Assembly (NCBI GenBank): GCA_947501805.1
Contig: CANMXJ010000004.1
Span: 310,001-374,000 of the forward strand
DNA from: an uncultured Sulfitobacter sp.
GTDB taxonomy: Bacteria; Pseudomonadota; Alphaproteobacteria; Rhodobacterales; Rhodobacteraceae
DNA: 64,000 nucleotides
Reading direction: 5' to 3'
Shown: positions 15,690-25,288 of the stretch, piece by piece
Layout of the letters: every line of letters begins with the position of its first letter
Numbering within the stretch: position 1 is the first letter of the stretch
Program-made: the position numbers and the translations under genes
The notes under the pieces: generated by a model
The model's input: the letters and a program-made list of their open reading frames with translations, nothing else
Databases searched by the model: none
Told to the model about the DNA's origin: nothing

Positions 15690-18053
15690 TTATCCGTTCA
15701 TCGCGGCCCAAACACGCGATGGCGTCACGGGCATGTCGATATGCTCGACCTTCGATCCCCCCGAACGCATGGCATCCAGCACCGCGTTGACCACCGCCGG
15801 AGGCGAGCCGATGGCCCCCGCCTCGCCACAGCCTTTCACGCCCAACGGATTGTGCGTGCAAGGTGTCTGGCAGGAATGATCCACATCATAGAACGGCAGA
15901 TCAGACGCCCGCGGCATCGCGTAGTCCATATAAGACGCGCTCAGCAACTGTCCGTCTTCGTCATAAGCGCAATTCTCAAGCAACGCCTGCCCAATCCCCT
16001 GCGCCAGACCGCCATGCACCTGCCCCGTCACGATCATCGGGTTGATGATATTGCCAAAATCATCCGCTGCACTGAACCGTTCGATCGTAACAACACCGGT
16101 TTCGGGGTCCAGTTCGACTTCACAAGCATAGGCACCAGAGGGATAGGTGAAATTCGACGGATCGTAGAATGCCGTCTCTTCCAAACCGGGTTCGATATCA
16201 TCCAGCGGATAGTTATGCGGCACGTATGCCGCGAGGGTCACGTCGCCCCAAGCCACTGATTTGTCAGTCCCTGCAACGCTGAACGCACCATCCTTTAGCT
16301 CGATATCGCCTTCGGACGCCTCCAGAAGATGCGAGGCGATTTTCTTGGCTTTGGCGATGATCTTTTCTGTAGCGCGCACCATAGCCGATCCACCCACCGC
16401 GATGGAGCGTGACCCGTAGGTGCCCATGCCCATCGGCACTTTGGAGGTATCACCATGCACAATCTCGATCATGTTTTCATCAATGCCGATCATCTCGGCC
16501 ACGACCTGCGCAAAGGATGTTTCATGTCCCTGCCCGTGGCTGTGTGATCCGGTCATGACAACCAAACCACCCGTGGCATTGACCCGCACGGTCGCGGATT
16601 CGTACAGACCCGCACGCGCACCCAGTTGCCCCACCAAATTCGAAGGTGCAATGCCGCAGGCCTCAATGTAGCAGTTCACGCCAAAGCCGCGCAATTTACC
16701 CTTGGCTTCTGACTCCTTGCGGCGCGCCTCAAAGCCCGCGATGTCGGACATCTCTTCGAGCTTGTCCATGGTCGCCACATAATCACCCGTGTCGTACTCC
16801 ACCGCCACTGGCGTGGCATATGGGAATTCGGTGATGAAATTCTGGCGGCGCAGGGCAATCGGATCAACGCCCAATTCATGCGCACATTTATCCACCAGCC
16901 GCTCCAGCTGGAAGGTGGCCTCAGGACGACCGGCCCCGCGATAGGCATCCACCGGCACCGTATTGGTGAACACCGCTTTGACGTTCACATAAATCAGCGG
17001 CGTTTTGTAGTTGCCTGCCATCAGCGTGCCGTGCAGCCATGTGGGCACGGAGGGTGCAAAGGTCGAGAGGTACGCGCCCATATTCGCATAGGTATCGGTG
17101 CGCAGCGCAGTAAAGTTGTTGTCTGCGTCCAGCGCCATCTGGATCTTGGTGACGTGGTCCCGGCCATGGGCGTCCGACATGAAGGCTTCGGAGCGGGTCG
17201 AGGTCCATTTGACCGGACGGTTGATCGCTTTGGCCGCAAAGGTGCAAAAGGCTTCTTCCTGATAATGGAAAATCTTTGTGCCAAAACCGCCGCCCACATC
17301 GGGTGAGACAACCCGCAGCTTGTGTTCGGGAATGCCCAGCACAAATGCGCCCATCAGCAGGCGGATCACATGTGGGTTCTGCGAAGTGGTATAAAGCGTA
17401 TGCTCACCGTCTGAACGATTGTAGTCACCAATTGCGACACGCGGTTCCATCGGGTTTGCAACCAGTCGGTTGTTGACCAGTTCAAGCGTGGTGACATGAG
17501 CGGCCTTTTCAAAAGCGCCGTCCACAGCCGCTTTATTTTCCTCAACGAATCCCCAGTCATAACAAAGGTTAGAGGTCAGATCGTCATGCACCTTGGGCGC
17601 ACCATCCTTAACGGCGTCTTTCATGTTAACGACCGCAGGCAGTTCCGCAATCTCAACCTCGATCGCCTCAGCCGCGTCGCGTGCCTGTTCAAGCGTGTCG
17701 GCCACCACGGCAGCAATCGGTTCGCCCACATGACGCACTTTGCCATGGGCCAACACCGGATGCTTTGGCTCCTGCATGGCTTCGCCGTGTTTGTCGGTAA
17801 CTTGCCAGCCACAGGGCATACCGCCGATTTCGGCAAAATCATCCCCTGTGAAAATCTGGATCACACCGGGCATCGCTGCCGCGGCGGATGTGTCCACCGA
17901 TGTCAGCGTCCCATGGGCGATATCGGAACGCAGGAAATGCACATAGGCCTGTCCCCGCATGTTGATATCGTCGGTGTAATTTCCGTTGCCGGTCAAAAAC
18001 CGGACGTCTTCGCGCCGTTTGCTGCTAGCACCAATTCCGCCATCTTTAGGCAT
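15690..18053 (-). CDS. coxL: Form II CO dehydrogenase-type molybdenum subunit
   Basis: Large catalytic subunit of 787 residues, binding the molybdopterin-cytosine-dinucleotide cofactor. The loop that in true CO dehydrogenases (form I) reads AYxCSFR here reads AYRGAGR, the form II (BMS) signature. The catalytic Glu lies in VKGCGEAGAIGSPP, and GQGHETSFAQ binds the cofactor. GGAGG lies before the ATG at 18053. Form II enzymes are common in marine roseobacters, and several strains with only form II do not oxidise CO, so the true substrate is uncertain. Confidence 0.92.
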   Translation of the reverse strand: MPKDGGIGASSKRREDVRFLTGNGNYTDDINMRGQAYVHFLRSDIAHGTLTSVDTSAAAAMPGVIQIFTGDDFAEIGGMPCGWQVTDKHGEAMQEPKHPVLAHGKVRHVGEPIAAVVADTLEQARDAAEAIEVEIAELPAVVNMKDAVKDGAPKVHDDLTSNLCYDWGFVEENKAAVDGAFEKAAHVTTLELVNNRLVANPMEPRVAIGDYNRSDGEHTLYTTSQNPHVIRLLMGAFVLGIPEHKLRVVSPDVGGGFGTKIFHYQEEAFCTFAAKAINRPVKWTSTRSEAFMSDAHGRDHVTKIQMALDADNNFTALRTDTYANMGAYLSTFAPSVPTWLHGTLMAGNYKTPLIYVNVKAVFTNTVPVDAYRGAGRPEATFQLERLVDKCAHELGVDPIALRRQNFITEFPYATPVAVEYDTGDYVATMDKLEEMSDIAGFEARRKESEAKGKLRGFGVNCYIEACGIAPSNLVGQLGARAGLYESATVRVNATGGLVVMTGSHSHGQGHETSFAQVVAEMIGIDENMIEIVHGDTSKVPMGMGTYGSRSIAVGGSAMVRATEKIIAKAKKIASHLLEASEGDIELKDGAFSVAGTDKSVAWGDVTLAAYVPHNYPLDDIEPGLEETAFYDPSNFTYPSGAYACEVELDPETGVVTIERFSAADDFGNIINPMIVTGQVHGGLAQGIGQALLENCAYDEDGQLLSASYMDYAMPRASDLPFYDVDHSCQTPCTHNPLGVKGCGEAGAIGSPPAVVNAVLDAMRSGGSKVEHIDMPVTPSRVWAAMNG

Positions 18054-18143
18054 GTTATTTCCTCCCAATGTGGGGCATGCACAGGGCACACCTGAAACGA
18101 ACCATCGGTGACGCGCCTCCCCGCGCACCACCTGTCCGATGTT

Positions 18144-18629
18144 TTATTCCGCGGCTATTGCCGATACATCCTGACCGGATGCGGCCATGATTGCTTTGAC
18201 GATGTTGTGGTAGCCCGTGCAGCGGCAGATGTTGCCGTCCAGATAGTGACGCACTTCGGCTTCGCTTGGCTTGGGGTTTTCCTTGAGTAAAGCTGCGGCT
18301 GACATAACCATACCCGGTGTGCAGAAACCGCATTGCAACCCGTGGTGATCCTGAAACGCCTGCTGGATCACGTTAAGCGAGCCATCCGCGTTCGCCTGAC
18401 CCTCGATTGTCTCGACCGTCGCCCCGTTGGCCTCAACCGCAAACATGGTACAGGCTTTTACCGCCTCACCGTTCACATGCACCACACAGGCACCGCATTG
18501 GCTGGTGTCACAGCCGATGTGTGTGCCGGTCAGCCCCTGATCCTCGCGCAAGAATTGGGCCAGTAATGTACGGCCTTCCACGTCACCGGACGCAGCCTTG
18601 CCGTTCACAGTCATTGTGACCTGTGTCAT
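18144..18629 (-). CDS. coxS: CO dehydrogenase-type 2Fe-2S subunit
   Basis: Small subunit of 161 residues with two [2Fe-2S] clusters. The plant-ferredoxin-like cluster uses CDTSQCGAC plus a later Cys (about 40-60). The helical-domain cluster uses CGFCTPG and CRCTGY (about 99-138). It is the first gene of the coxS-L-M set, 90 bp ahead of coxL, with GGAGG before its ATG. Confidence 0.93.
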   Translation of the reverse strand: MTQVTMTVNGKAASGDVEGRTLLAQFLREDQGLTGTHIGCDTSQCGACVVHVNGEAVKACTMFAVEANGATVETIEGQANADGSLNVIQQAFQDHHGLQCGFCTPGMVMSAAALLKENPKPSEAEVRHYLDGNICRCTGYHNIVKAIMAASGQDVSAIAAE

Positions 18630-18700
18630 AAGTTCCTCCCTGAGTGTTCTTTATTTGACCGGAGTTAAGCACGGCCCGTCTGAGTTGAGAACATAAAAAT

Positions 18701-18716
18701 TTCGTGACCTTACGAA
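18701..18716. promoter_or_regulatory. TTCGT-N6-ACGAA inverted repeat upstream of coxS
   Basis: A short dyad 72 bases before the coxS start, next to an AT-rich stretch. The shape resembles LysR-type binding sites, but no LysR gene adjoins it. It suggests that coxSLM may have its own promoter apart from the genes upstream. Confidence 0.3.
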
Positions 18717-18754
18717 GATTGCGAAAAACAGCCCTGTTGCGGATGTCGGTTTTG

Positions 18755-19759
18755 TCAGCGAGCCGGGCGCGCTTTGCCACGGCGCGGCTGCGGACGGGTC
18801 GGAATTTCCTTGAGCAATCCGCCCACGCCCATGCCTGCGATATCGGCCGAAGTTACAGGAACGCCACAGATCACGCGGCTTAGTACCCAATCCGCCCCAT
18901 TCAGTGCGGGAGAACGCGCGCATCCGGGTAAACCGATGACAGGTCGTTCAGCCAGATCTCCGATAAACAAAAGGTTACCCGGATCAACTGGCATGCCGAA
19001 ACGCGCCACCTGCCCGCCTGCCGCGCGCAACGCCTCGGGTGCCACGTCATAAAGGTCTGACGTGGCAGAACCGGTTAGGATCAGCACCATATCGCTCGAT
19101 GTTTGCAACAGCGCGGATTTAAGCGCATCGCGTTCATGCGCCACCACCACAACTTCGGACAGATTCACATTCAGCGCCATCAGACGGGTCTCGATGGCCT
19201 GACGGCCCTTGTCGCCAACGCCACCGGGAATCTCTGTGATGATCAGGCTTGCAGAGCGCATGACGGTTCTTGCAAGCCTGATCACACCTGTTCCCGCCGT
19301 TTTCACGGCTTGTTTAAGTGACGCGGCTTCAACCGCGTAGGATATGATCTTGATTGTCGCGACCATACCGCCGGCTGCCATTTGTTGAAACGGCGGGACC
19401 GTGGCGATGGTGATCATCGGGTCGATACTGTTGATCCGGTCCAGAGCGGCAACATCGAGTTCGACCACACCGGCCGCTTTGGCCAGCAGATTGACCCGAC
19501 CTGTAAACGGTGCCGTTACATCAAGACCTGTAGCCTGCCCCGACACCGCCTGTGCCAATGCAGCGGCGGCATCATTTTCGCCCACGTCGGTTGTGTCGAG
19601 GCGTGCAACGATAACCTCTTGCACACCCGCCTGAGCCAAAGCCGCAATGTCCTGCCCAGATAACACCCGACCCTTGCGCAAACGACCCTTCGTCACGGCA
19701 ACAGAATGGGCCAGAACCGCGCCTTGCGCGTCCGCAAGATCAACAGGTCCGAACTTCAT
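18755..19759 (-). CDS. Molybdopterin-binding domain protein
   Basis: A 334-residue protein with a MoeA/MogA-like molybdopterin-binding domain (about 165-300: GVIRLARTVMRSASLIITEIPGGVGDKGRQ, then LILTGSATSDLYDVAPEAL). In many alphaproteobacteria this domain is fused to a C-terminal MobA-like nucleotidyltransferase that makes the MCD cofactor, but here the protein stops without it. It overlaps the XdhC-type gene upstream by 4 bp and precedes coxS by about 125 bp, so cofactor handling for CoxL is likely. Confidence 0.8.
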   Translation of the reverse strand: MKFGPVDLADAQGAVLAHSVAVTKGRLRKGRVLSGQDIAALAQAGVQEVIVARLDTTDVGENDAAAALAQAVSGQATGLDVTAPFTGRVNLLAKAAGVVELDVAALDRINSIDPMITIATVPPFQQMAAGGMVATIKIISYAVEAASLKQAVKTAGTGVIRLARTVMRSASLIITEIPGGVGDKGRQAIETRLMALNVNLSEVVVVAHERDALKSALLQTSSDMVLILTGSATSDLYDVAPEALRAAGGQVARFGMPVDPGNLLFIGDLAERPVIGLPGCARSPALNGADWVLSRVICGVPVTSADIAGMGVGGLLKEIPTRPQPRRGKARPAR

Positions 19760-20724
19760 GGTTGTCTCAGTGTCTGGATAATCTGCGCCAGTATGGACAC
19801 GGCAATTTCCGCCGGACCCGCCGCGCCGATGTTCAGGCCCACAGGCCCGTGTATGCGGGCAATCTCTGCCTGCGCAAAACCCGCCTGAACCAGACGGTCC
19901 TTTCGCGCGGCATGGGTGCGTGTACTGCCCAAGGCACCGATGTAGAACACCGGTGACTTTAACGCGATGTGCAGGGCCGGATCGTCCAGCTTGGGATCAT
20001 GGGTCAGTAAGACCACAGCGCACCGGGCATCCAGACCGATCTCGCGCAGTGCATCATCGGGCCAGTCGCTCACCACCTTGGCATTTGGAAACCGCGCGTT
20101 TGATCCGAACGCCGCGCGCGGATCGACGACAATCGGGTCAAAGCCGCTTGCCTGCGCCATATCCACCAAGGTTTGTGCAATGTGGACGCCGCCGACGACA
20201 ATCAGGCGCAAGGGTGGATTGTGAATGCCGACAAAGGTCAGTCCGTCCTCTGTGATGCCTGAGCGGTCCATGCGAAACCGAGCCTCGTGCCCGGACTGGA
20301 CCAACCCGCGTGACGTGCCGTCCAGTGTCACTTCGTACGCCACTGCGTCCCGCTTTGCCCGCAGCACCACCAAATCGCGCAGCATATCCACTGGCATCCC
20401 GCCTGCACCCACGGGTTCGACCAAGACGCGGATGTTCCCACCACACGCCAAGCCAACTGCAAAGGCGTCGCCGTCACTGACGCCATATTCCAGAACCCGC
20501 GTCCCGCCTTTTTCCAACACCTCAAGTGCCTCGATCACCACGGCCCCCTCAACGCAGCCACCCGAGACGGAACCCTCCATCTCCCCGCCACCCGAGATCA
20601 CCAGTTGCGCGCCAACACGGCGCGGTGCGGACCCCCACGTTTCGATCACTGTGGCGATGGCCGCGCCCTTGCCCGCCTCGACCCACGCCAAAGCCTGTTC
20701 AGGTGCATTTTCGCTGTGCTGCAT
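19756..20724 (-). CDS. XdhC/CoxI-family cofactor maturation protein
   Basis: A 322-residue XdhC-family protein. The N-terminal XdhC/CoxI domain (about 10-125; ETWGSAPRRVGAQLVISGGGEMEGSVSGGCVEGA) and a C-terminal Rossmann domain (about 172-310; LRLIVVGGVHIAQTLVDMA) are both complete. The family binds the molybdenum cofactor, oversees its sulfuration and inserts it into xanthine-dehydrogenase-type enzymes. It is the first gene of the minus-strand cluster leading to coxSLM and diverges from bolA. Confidence 0.87.
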   Translation of the reverse strand: MQHSENAPEQALAWVEAGKGAAIATVIETWGSAPRRVGAQLVISGGGEMEGSVSGGCVEGAVVIEALEVLEKGGTRVLEYGVSDGDAFAVGLACGGNIRVLVEPVGAGGMPVDMLRDLVVLRAKRDAVAYEVTLDGTSRGLVQSGHEARFRMDRSGITEDGLTFVGIHNPPLRLIVVGGVHIAQTLVDMAQASGFDPIVVDPRAAFGSNARFPNAKVVSDWPDDALREIGLDARCAVVLLTHDPKLDDPALHIALKSPVFYIGALGSTRTHAARKDRLVQAGFAQAEIARIHGPVGLNIGAAGPAEIAVSILAQIIQTLRQP

Positions 20725-20895
20725 GTGGTCCTCCCAGAACCTGCCGCCGCTCTGCGCGGTCCTTCAAATGTAGTGCGCTGCGCCGCCTCTCTCAATCGGA
20801 TAACGCCTGTACAAAGAAACGCAGGTCCATTGCTTGCACAGCCGCCCTGCCCCCACTACATCTATTACAACACAATTCTACGCCGGAGTGACCCC

Positions 20896-21132
20896 ATGCC
20901 GATGCAAGCCCACGAAATCGAAGAACTGATCCGCGCCTCTTTTCCTGATGCGGAAATCACCGTGCAGGGTAATGACGGGGTGCACATGGCCGCAATGGTG
21001 GTCGATGCCTCGTTCAAAGGTATGAACCGCGTGCAACAACAGCGCGCGGTCTATGCATCCTTGAAAGGCAAGATGGATGGCGCAAACGGTGAACTACATG
21101 CACTGGCGCTCACAACCCGGGCACCGGAATAG
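20896..21132 (+). CDS. BolA-family protein
   Basis: A 78-residue BolA/IbaG-type protein (class II KH-like fold; ELIRASFPDAEITVQGNDG, HMAAMVVDASFKGMNRVQQQRAVYASL). BolA proteins pair with monothiol glutaredoxins through a shared [2Fe-2S] cluster, and such a glutaredoxin is encoded two genes on (21472). GGAG lies 8 bases before the ATG. The KH-like C-terminal TTRAPE is short, as in IbaG. Iron-sulfur trafficking or iron sensing is the likely role. Confidence 0.92.
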   Translation: MPMQAHEIEELIRASFPDAEITVQGNDGVHMAAMVVDASFKGMNRVQQQRAVYASLKGKMDGANGELHALALTTRAPE

Positions 21133-21134
21133 CC

Positions 21135-21467
21135 ATGTGGGTCTGGCCCCTTCTGGTGATTGCGATTGGTGTCGGTGTAACCGGCTACCTTCAGTACCGT
21201 GCGCACCGGACACCGTATAAACCGCATTCCAGCCGCCAACCCGAACGGCGGGCGCGACAGGTGCCATTGGGCATGGAGGCCATTGATCTGGAACACGTCT
21301 CCCGCGCGACGCGGCGCAACGAGAGCCTTGAACGCGGCCAGACAAACTGGTTGCGCGGTGCCGGATTTTTTGGCCGTGCGGACAGTGATGTGCAACCGCT
21401 GGCCGACGATGAAACCTACGCTGCGCGTTATCACGCAGCTTTTATGACCGACAAACCAAAGGACTAA
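21135..21467 (+). CDS. Single-helix membrane protein between bolA and grxD
   Basis: A 110-residue protein of unknown function. One N-terminal membrane helix (about 2-18, [18 protein letters not shown]) leads to an Arg-rich linker and a soluble tail ([19 protein letters not shown]). It starts 2 bp after bolA and ends 4 bp before the glutaredoxin, so the three are surely one transcript. A link to the BolA-glutaredoxin complex is inference from position. Confidence 0.78.
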   Translation: MWVWPLLVIAIGVGVTGYLQYRAHRTPYKPHSSRQPERRARQVPLGMEAIDLEHVSRATRRNESLERGQTNWLRGAGFFGRADSDVQPLADDETYAARYHAAFMTDKPKD

Positions 21468-21471
21468 CGCC

Positions 21472-21834
21472 ATGAGCGATGCAGCAACCCGTATCAAAGA
21501 GACCGTCACCACCAACAACGTTGTGTTGTTCATGAAGGGTACCAAAGAGATGCCGCAATGCGGGTTTTCCTCCCGCGTGGCAGGTGTTTTGAACTACATG
21601 GGCATTGATTATTCCGATGTGAACGTACTGGCTGATGAAGACATTCGCGCCGGTATCAAGGATTATTCGGACTGGCCCACGATCCCGCAGCTTTACGTCA
21701 AAGGGGAATTTGTCGGCGGTTGTGACATCATCACGGAAATGACGCTGTCGGGCGAATTGGACACGTTGTTCGAGGAAAACGGCGTGGCATATGATAAAGA
21801 AGCCGCTGACAAGATCCGCGAAGCCAACGGGTAA
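21472..21834 (+). CDS. grxD: Monothiol glutaredoxin, Grx4 type
   Basis: A 120-residue monothiol glutaredoxin with the CGFS active site (about residue 34, PQCGFSSRV) and the glutathione-binding [19 protein letters not shown]. It carries a glutathione-ligated [2Fe-2S] cluster and hands it to apoproteins or shares it with BolA. It is the last gene of bolA-unknown-grxD and ends at a strong terminator. Confidence 0.95.
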   Translation: MSDAATRIKETVTTNNVVLFMKGTKEMPQCGFSSRVAGVLNYMGIDYSDVNVLADEDIRAGIKDYSDWPTIPQLYVKGEFVGGCDIITEMTLSGELDTLFEENGVAYDKEAADKIREANG

Positions 21835-21861
21835 CCGCCCACCAAACTGCTATTAAAGAAC

Positions 21862-21901
21862 AAAAAGACCGTTCCGGACATGTGCCGGAACGGTCTTTTT
21901 C
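21862..21901. terminator. Bidirectional terminator grxD / zapA side
   Basis: AAAAAGACCGTTCCGG pairs with CCGGAACGGTCTTTTT across a 6-7-base loop. T-runs on both strands end grxD on plus and the zapA transcript on minus. Confidence 0.9.
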
Positions 21902-21905
21902 CGTT

Positions 21906-21995
21906 TCAATCAGGATCGTGCCAGAAAACGAACTTCAGTTGTCGCGGGTCGGTCTCCGGATCATATGGTACGCTCGCCTTCTTGGGCTTGCGCAC
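21906..21995 (-). CDS. Possible 29-residue ORF downstream of zapA
   Basis: In the same frame as zapA and directly after its TGA, 40 sense codons run to another TGA 5 bases before the shared terminator. A GTG at 21995 would give a 29-residue basic-then-acidic peptide starting MRKPKKASVPYDPE and ending KFVFWHDPD. The upstream GGGG is a poor ribosome site, and part of the frame lies in a CCGGACTT..AAGTCCGG hairpin. It could be a tiny gene, a readthrough extension of ZapA, or chance. Confidence 0.35.
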   Translation of the reverse strand: MRKPKKASVPYDPETDPRQLKFVFWHDPD

Positions 21996-22028
21996 CCCGG
22001 ACTTCTTTTCAAGTCCGGTATCAGGCTT

Positions 22029-22421
22029 TCAACTACCCGCTTTTTCCTCCACCGCCGCGGCCAGTGCTTCGGCTTGCGCGGCCAGTTCGGCCAGCGTATC
22101 ACTCACCTGCTGGGGCACCACCGGCACTTCGATCCGCTCTGGTTCAACCACCGCATTGCGCAATCCCGCCAATTCGGCCTCCCGTTCGGCCAGTTCGGCA
22201 CGCACTTCGCTGATGCGATCCTCGACCGAGGCTGTCTTGTCCGCCAACAGCAAACCCGCCATCAGTAACATGCGTGCTTCGGGCATCCGCCCCACCTGAT
22301 CCGACAATACCTGCGCTTCGTCGTCCAGCATTTTGGCAGCGGAATGCAGATAGCTTTCCTCGCCTTCCTGACAGGCGACTTCAAACTGGCGACCGCCGAT
22401 TGTAATCCGTACCTCGGGCAT
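22029..22421 (-). CDS. zapA: Cell division protein ZapA
   Basis: A 130-residue FtsZ-ring stabiliser. The N-terminal ZapA domain (about 1-60, VRITIGGRQFEVACQEGEE) is followed by a coiled coil (about 65-125) that joins dimers. Its ATG overlaps the stop codon of the coiled-coil gene upstream (TGATG), so the two are co-translated. It probably acts at midcell by crosslinking FtsZ filaments. Confidence 0.88.
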   Translation of the reverse strand: MPEVRITIGGRQFEVACQEGEESYLHSAAKMLDDEAQVLSDQVGRMPEARMLLMAGLLLADKTASVEDRISEVRAELAEREAELAGLRNAVVEPERIEVPVVPQQVSDTLAELAAQAEALAAAVEEKAGS

Positions 22422-22918
22422 CAGGCGTTCTCCTCGTTGCTGGGCTCATAGGGTTCGCCCGCAGTGTCCAGAAGCGGTGTCAAAGCCGCCAGAATGGCAC
22501 TGGTTTCGGCAACGTCAGAGGCACGTGCCGCGCGCAGACCTTCAAGTTCGGCCAGCATGGCCTTGTTGATCAGATGGGGTTCGCCCACACCTTCCTGATT
22601 GGCTTCGCGCAGAGCTTCGCAGGCTTCAGACAACTGCACATTGGCGCGGCGCACACGCTGCAACTCGACGTCCAGCTGCGCCATGCGGGTCTCGCCCTCT
22701 TCGACTTTGGCGCGCAGTCTTCCCAATTCGGCGTCAGACTGGGTTTTCAACGCCCTTACACGCTCGTTCAACTGTGCATTTGCCGTGCGCTCGTCCTCAA
22801 GCAACTGAACCATCTCGGGGTCCGGCCCGCTGGGTCCGGTGGCCAGCTTGTCCAAGCCCCCTGCGACGCGGTCCATGGCAGCCGTGATGCGCCGTTGCAA
22901 TTCGTCGATGTTACTCAT
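22421..22918 (-). CDS. Coiled-coil protein co-translated with ZapA
   Basis: A 165-residue protein, nearly all helix: long coiled coil from about 40 to 105 (heptads in LNERVRALKTQSDAELGRL and later), no membrane segment. I do not recognise a named family. Strict coupling to zapA and its coiled-coil form suggest a ZapA partner, in the manner of ZapB, which is inference. ATG 22918 with ACAGGAA upstream is preferred to one six codons earlier. It diverges from tkt. Confidence 0.78.
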   Translation of the reverse strand: MSNIDELQRRITAAMDRVAGGLDKLATGPSGPDPEMVQLLEDERTANAQLNERVRALKTQSDAELGRLRAKVEEGETRMAQLDVELQRVRRANVQLSEACEALREANQEGVGEPHLINKAMLAELEGLRAARASDVAETSAILAALTPLLDTAGEPYEPSNEENA

Positions 22919-23211
22919 TTCCTGTCCGGTCCTCACTCTTCACTCTATGTGGTCCACCACCATTCGCATCTGCGGCGCGTCAATCCTGCCACGCGGCCCA
23001 AACAAACGAATCGCGCGATCCACGGATTTGCCTAATTCTACCCAAAGATTTTACCAAATGCGCCCCCCCGTTTGAGATCAGCCACTTGAACGGCGAAGTT
23101 GAACCGATGCATGCAGGGCGCGCATTGCCCGTGCCGCCTTTGGCTTGAACTTTGCGGGCCTGCTGATATGCACAGGCGCAACTGCCCTGATCTCCAATAA
23201 GGAAGCTTCTC

Positions 23212-25227
23212 TTGGATCTGAACGCCCTGCGCACCGCCCATCCCGACCATTGGTCCAAAGCCACTGCCATTCGCGCCCTGACACTGGACGCAGTAGCCGC
23301 TGCCAACTCCGGCCATTCCGGCATGCCAATGGGCATGGCTGATGTGGCAACGGTTCTGTTTGAAAAGCATCTGAAGTTCGATGCGGCCAACCCGCTTTGG
23401 CCGGATCGGGACCGTTTCATCCTGTCCGCCGGTCACGGCTCCATGCTGATCTATTCCCTGTTACACTTGGTTGGCGACGTTCAATTCCCCATCGAAGAAC
23501 TAAAGAACTTCCGGCAGGCAGGCGCACGCACAGCGGGGCATCCCGAAAACTTCCTCGCAGATGCGATTGAAACCACAACCGGCCCGCTGGGTCAGGGCAT
23601 CGCCAATTCTGTGGGCTTTGCCATGGCCGAGGAAATCCAGCGCGCCACATATGGTGCCAAGGTTGTCGACCACTTCACCTACGTCATCGCCGGCGACGGA
23701 TGCCTTATGGAAGGCGTATCCCAAGAAGCAATCACACTCGCGGGGCGCCACCAGCTTAACAAGCTGATCGTCATGTGGGACAACAACAACATAACCATTG
23801 ACGGCCCTGTTACCTTGTCGGATCGCACCGATCAGGTAGCGCGTTTCAAAGCGGCACAATGGCATGTGATCGAAATCGACGGCCACAATCCCGTCGAGAT
23901 TGACGCCGCCCTGACAGAAGCACGCAAGTCCGATATGCCGACGATGATTGCTTGCAAAACTCACATTGCATTGGGTCATGCTGCGCAGGATACCTCCAAA
24001 GGTCACGGCGCGTTGACCGATCCTGCCCAGATGGCAGCTGCCAAAGCGGCCTATGGCTGGACAACCGGCCCGTTTGAAATCCCTGCAGATGTGAAATCCG
24101 CCTGGGAAGCCATTGGCAAACGCGGGGTGGCCGAGCGTCAGGCCTGGGAAGAGCGGTTCGACAAAATGCCCCGCTCCAAACGCGAGACATTCAATCGTGC
24201 GCTGGCGATGGATGCGCCCAAGAAGTTGAGCGCGACGATCAAAGCCTTCAAAAAGCAGATGTCAGAGACAGCACCAAAGCTGGCGACACGCGCGTCTTCC
24301 GAGAAAGTGCTTGAAGTCATCAACCCGATTCTGCCCGAAACGGTAGGTGGTTCTGCGGATCTGACCGGTTCCAACAACACCAAGACCGGCGATCTGGGAG
24401 TGTTTGATACCGACAACCGCGCTGGCCGCTACGTATATTGGGGTGTGCGCGAGCACGGAATGTCATCAGCCATGAATGGCATGGCGCTGCATGGCGGCGT
24501 ACGCCCTTACGGCGGCACGTTCATGTGTTTCACAGACTATGCCCGCCCCGCAATGCGCTTGGCCGCGTTGATGAAGGTTCCGACGGTTTTTGTTATGACG
24601 CACGATTCCATCGGCCTTGGCGAAGACGGTCCGACCCACCAACCGGTCGAGCATCTGGCGATTTCACGCGCCACGCCAAATACGTATGTCTTCCGTCCCG
24701 CTGACACAATTGAGACAGCCGAGGCATGGGAGATCGCGGTCACAACCAAGACGACCCCGTCCGTATTGTCCCTGACGCGTCAGGGGCTGCCAACTGTGCG
24801 CCTTGAACACAAGAACACCAACATGGTCGAAAAAGGCGCATATGTGCTGGCTGATGCGACGAGCAAACGTCAGGTCATCCTGATTGCCACTGGATCCGAA
24901 GTGCATCTGGCAATGCAAGCCCGCGATCTGTTGGAGGCCGAGGGTATCGGTGTTCGCGTTGTGTCGATGCCCTGCATGGAACTTTTCGCCGCACAGGACG
25001 ACGCCTATCGCAAGCGCGTCCTGCCCGGTGGCGCAGTACGTGTGGGTGTCGAGGCCGGCGTGCGCATGGGCTGGGATCGCTGGTTGTTGGGCGAGCGCGG
25101 CAAGTTCGGCAAGGCTGCGTTTGTCGGCATGGACAGCTTCGGCTCTTCTGCCCCCGCAGAAGAATTGTTCGAAAAATATGGCATCACGGCACAAGGCGTT
25201 GCGGATGCGGCCAAGGCGTTGCTCTAG
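23212..25227 (+). CDS. tkt: Transketolase
   Basis: A 671-residue thiamine-diphosphate enzyme moving two-carbon units in the pentose phosphate pathway. The ThDP motif [25 protein letters not shown] (about 157-190), the pyrimidine-binding domain (about 355-525) and C-terminal domain are complete. The start is TTG at 23212, 7-8 bases after AAGGAAG; no ATG is available near the conserved [24 protein letters not shown]. The 293-bp upstream gap holds three spaced TTGAAC words (23086, 23099 and 23147) but no gene that I can support. Confidence 0.95.
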   Translation: MDLNALRTAHPDHWSKATAIRALTLDAVAAANSGHSGMPMGMADVATVLFEKHLKFDAANPLWPDRDRFILSAGHGSMLIYSLLHLVGDVQFPIEELKNFRQAGARTAGHPENFLADAIETTTGPLGQGIANSVGFAMAEEIQRATYGAKVVDHFTYVIAGDGCLMEGVSQEAITLAGRHQLNKLIVMWDNNNITIDGPVTLSDRTDQVARFKAAQWHVIEIDGHNPVEIDAALTEARKSDMPTMIACKTHIALGHAAQDTSKGHGALTDPAQMAAAKAAYGWTTGPFEIPADVKSAWEAIGKRGVAERQAWEERFDKMPRSKRETFNRALAMDAPKKLSATIKAFKKQMSETAPKLATRASSEKVLEVINPILPETVGGSADLTGSNNTKTGDLGVFDTDNRAGRYVYWGVREHGMSSAMNGMALHGGVRPYGGTFMCFTDYARPAMRLAALMKVPTVFVMTHDSIGLGEDGPTHQPVEHLAISRATPNTYVFRPADTIETAEAWEIAVTTKTTPSVLSLTRQGLPTVRLEHKNTNMVEKGAYVLADATSKRQVILIATGSEVHLAMQARDLLEAEGIGVRVVSMPCMELFAAQDDAYRKRVLPGGAVRVGVEAGVRMGWDRWLLGERGKFGKAAFVGMDSFGSSAPAEELFEKYGITAQGVADAAKALL

Positions 25228-25255
25228 ACCGATTGTTGCTTAATAAGAAACAATG

Positions 25256-25288
25256 AGCCCTGTTCTGGCACAGAACGGGGCTTTTTTG
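25256..25288 (+). terminator. Rho-independent terminator of tkt
   Basis: AGCCCTGTTCTG pairs with CAGAACGGGGCT around GCA, followed by TTTTTT. Confidence 0.9.

Noticed and set aside
22919-23211. 6S RNA gene near zapA
   Set aside because: 6S RNA often lies beside zapA, so I looked in this gap and in 21902-22028. No closing stem with a central bubble was seen, and the second gap is too short.
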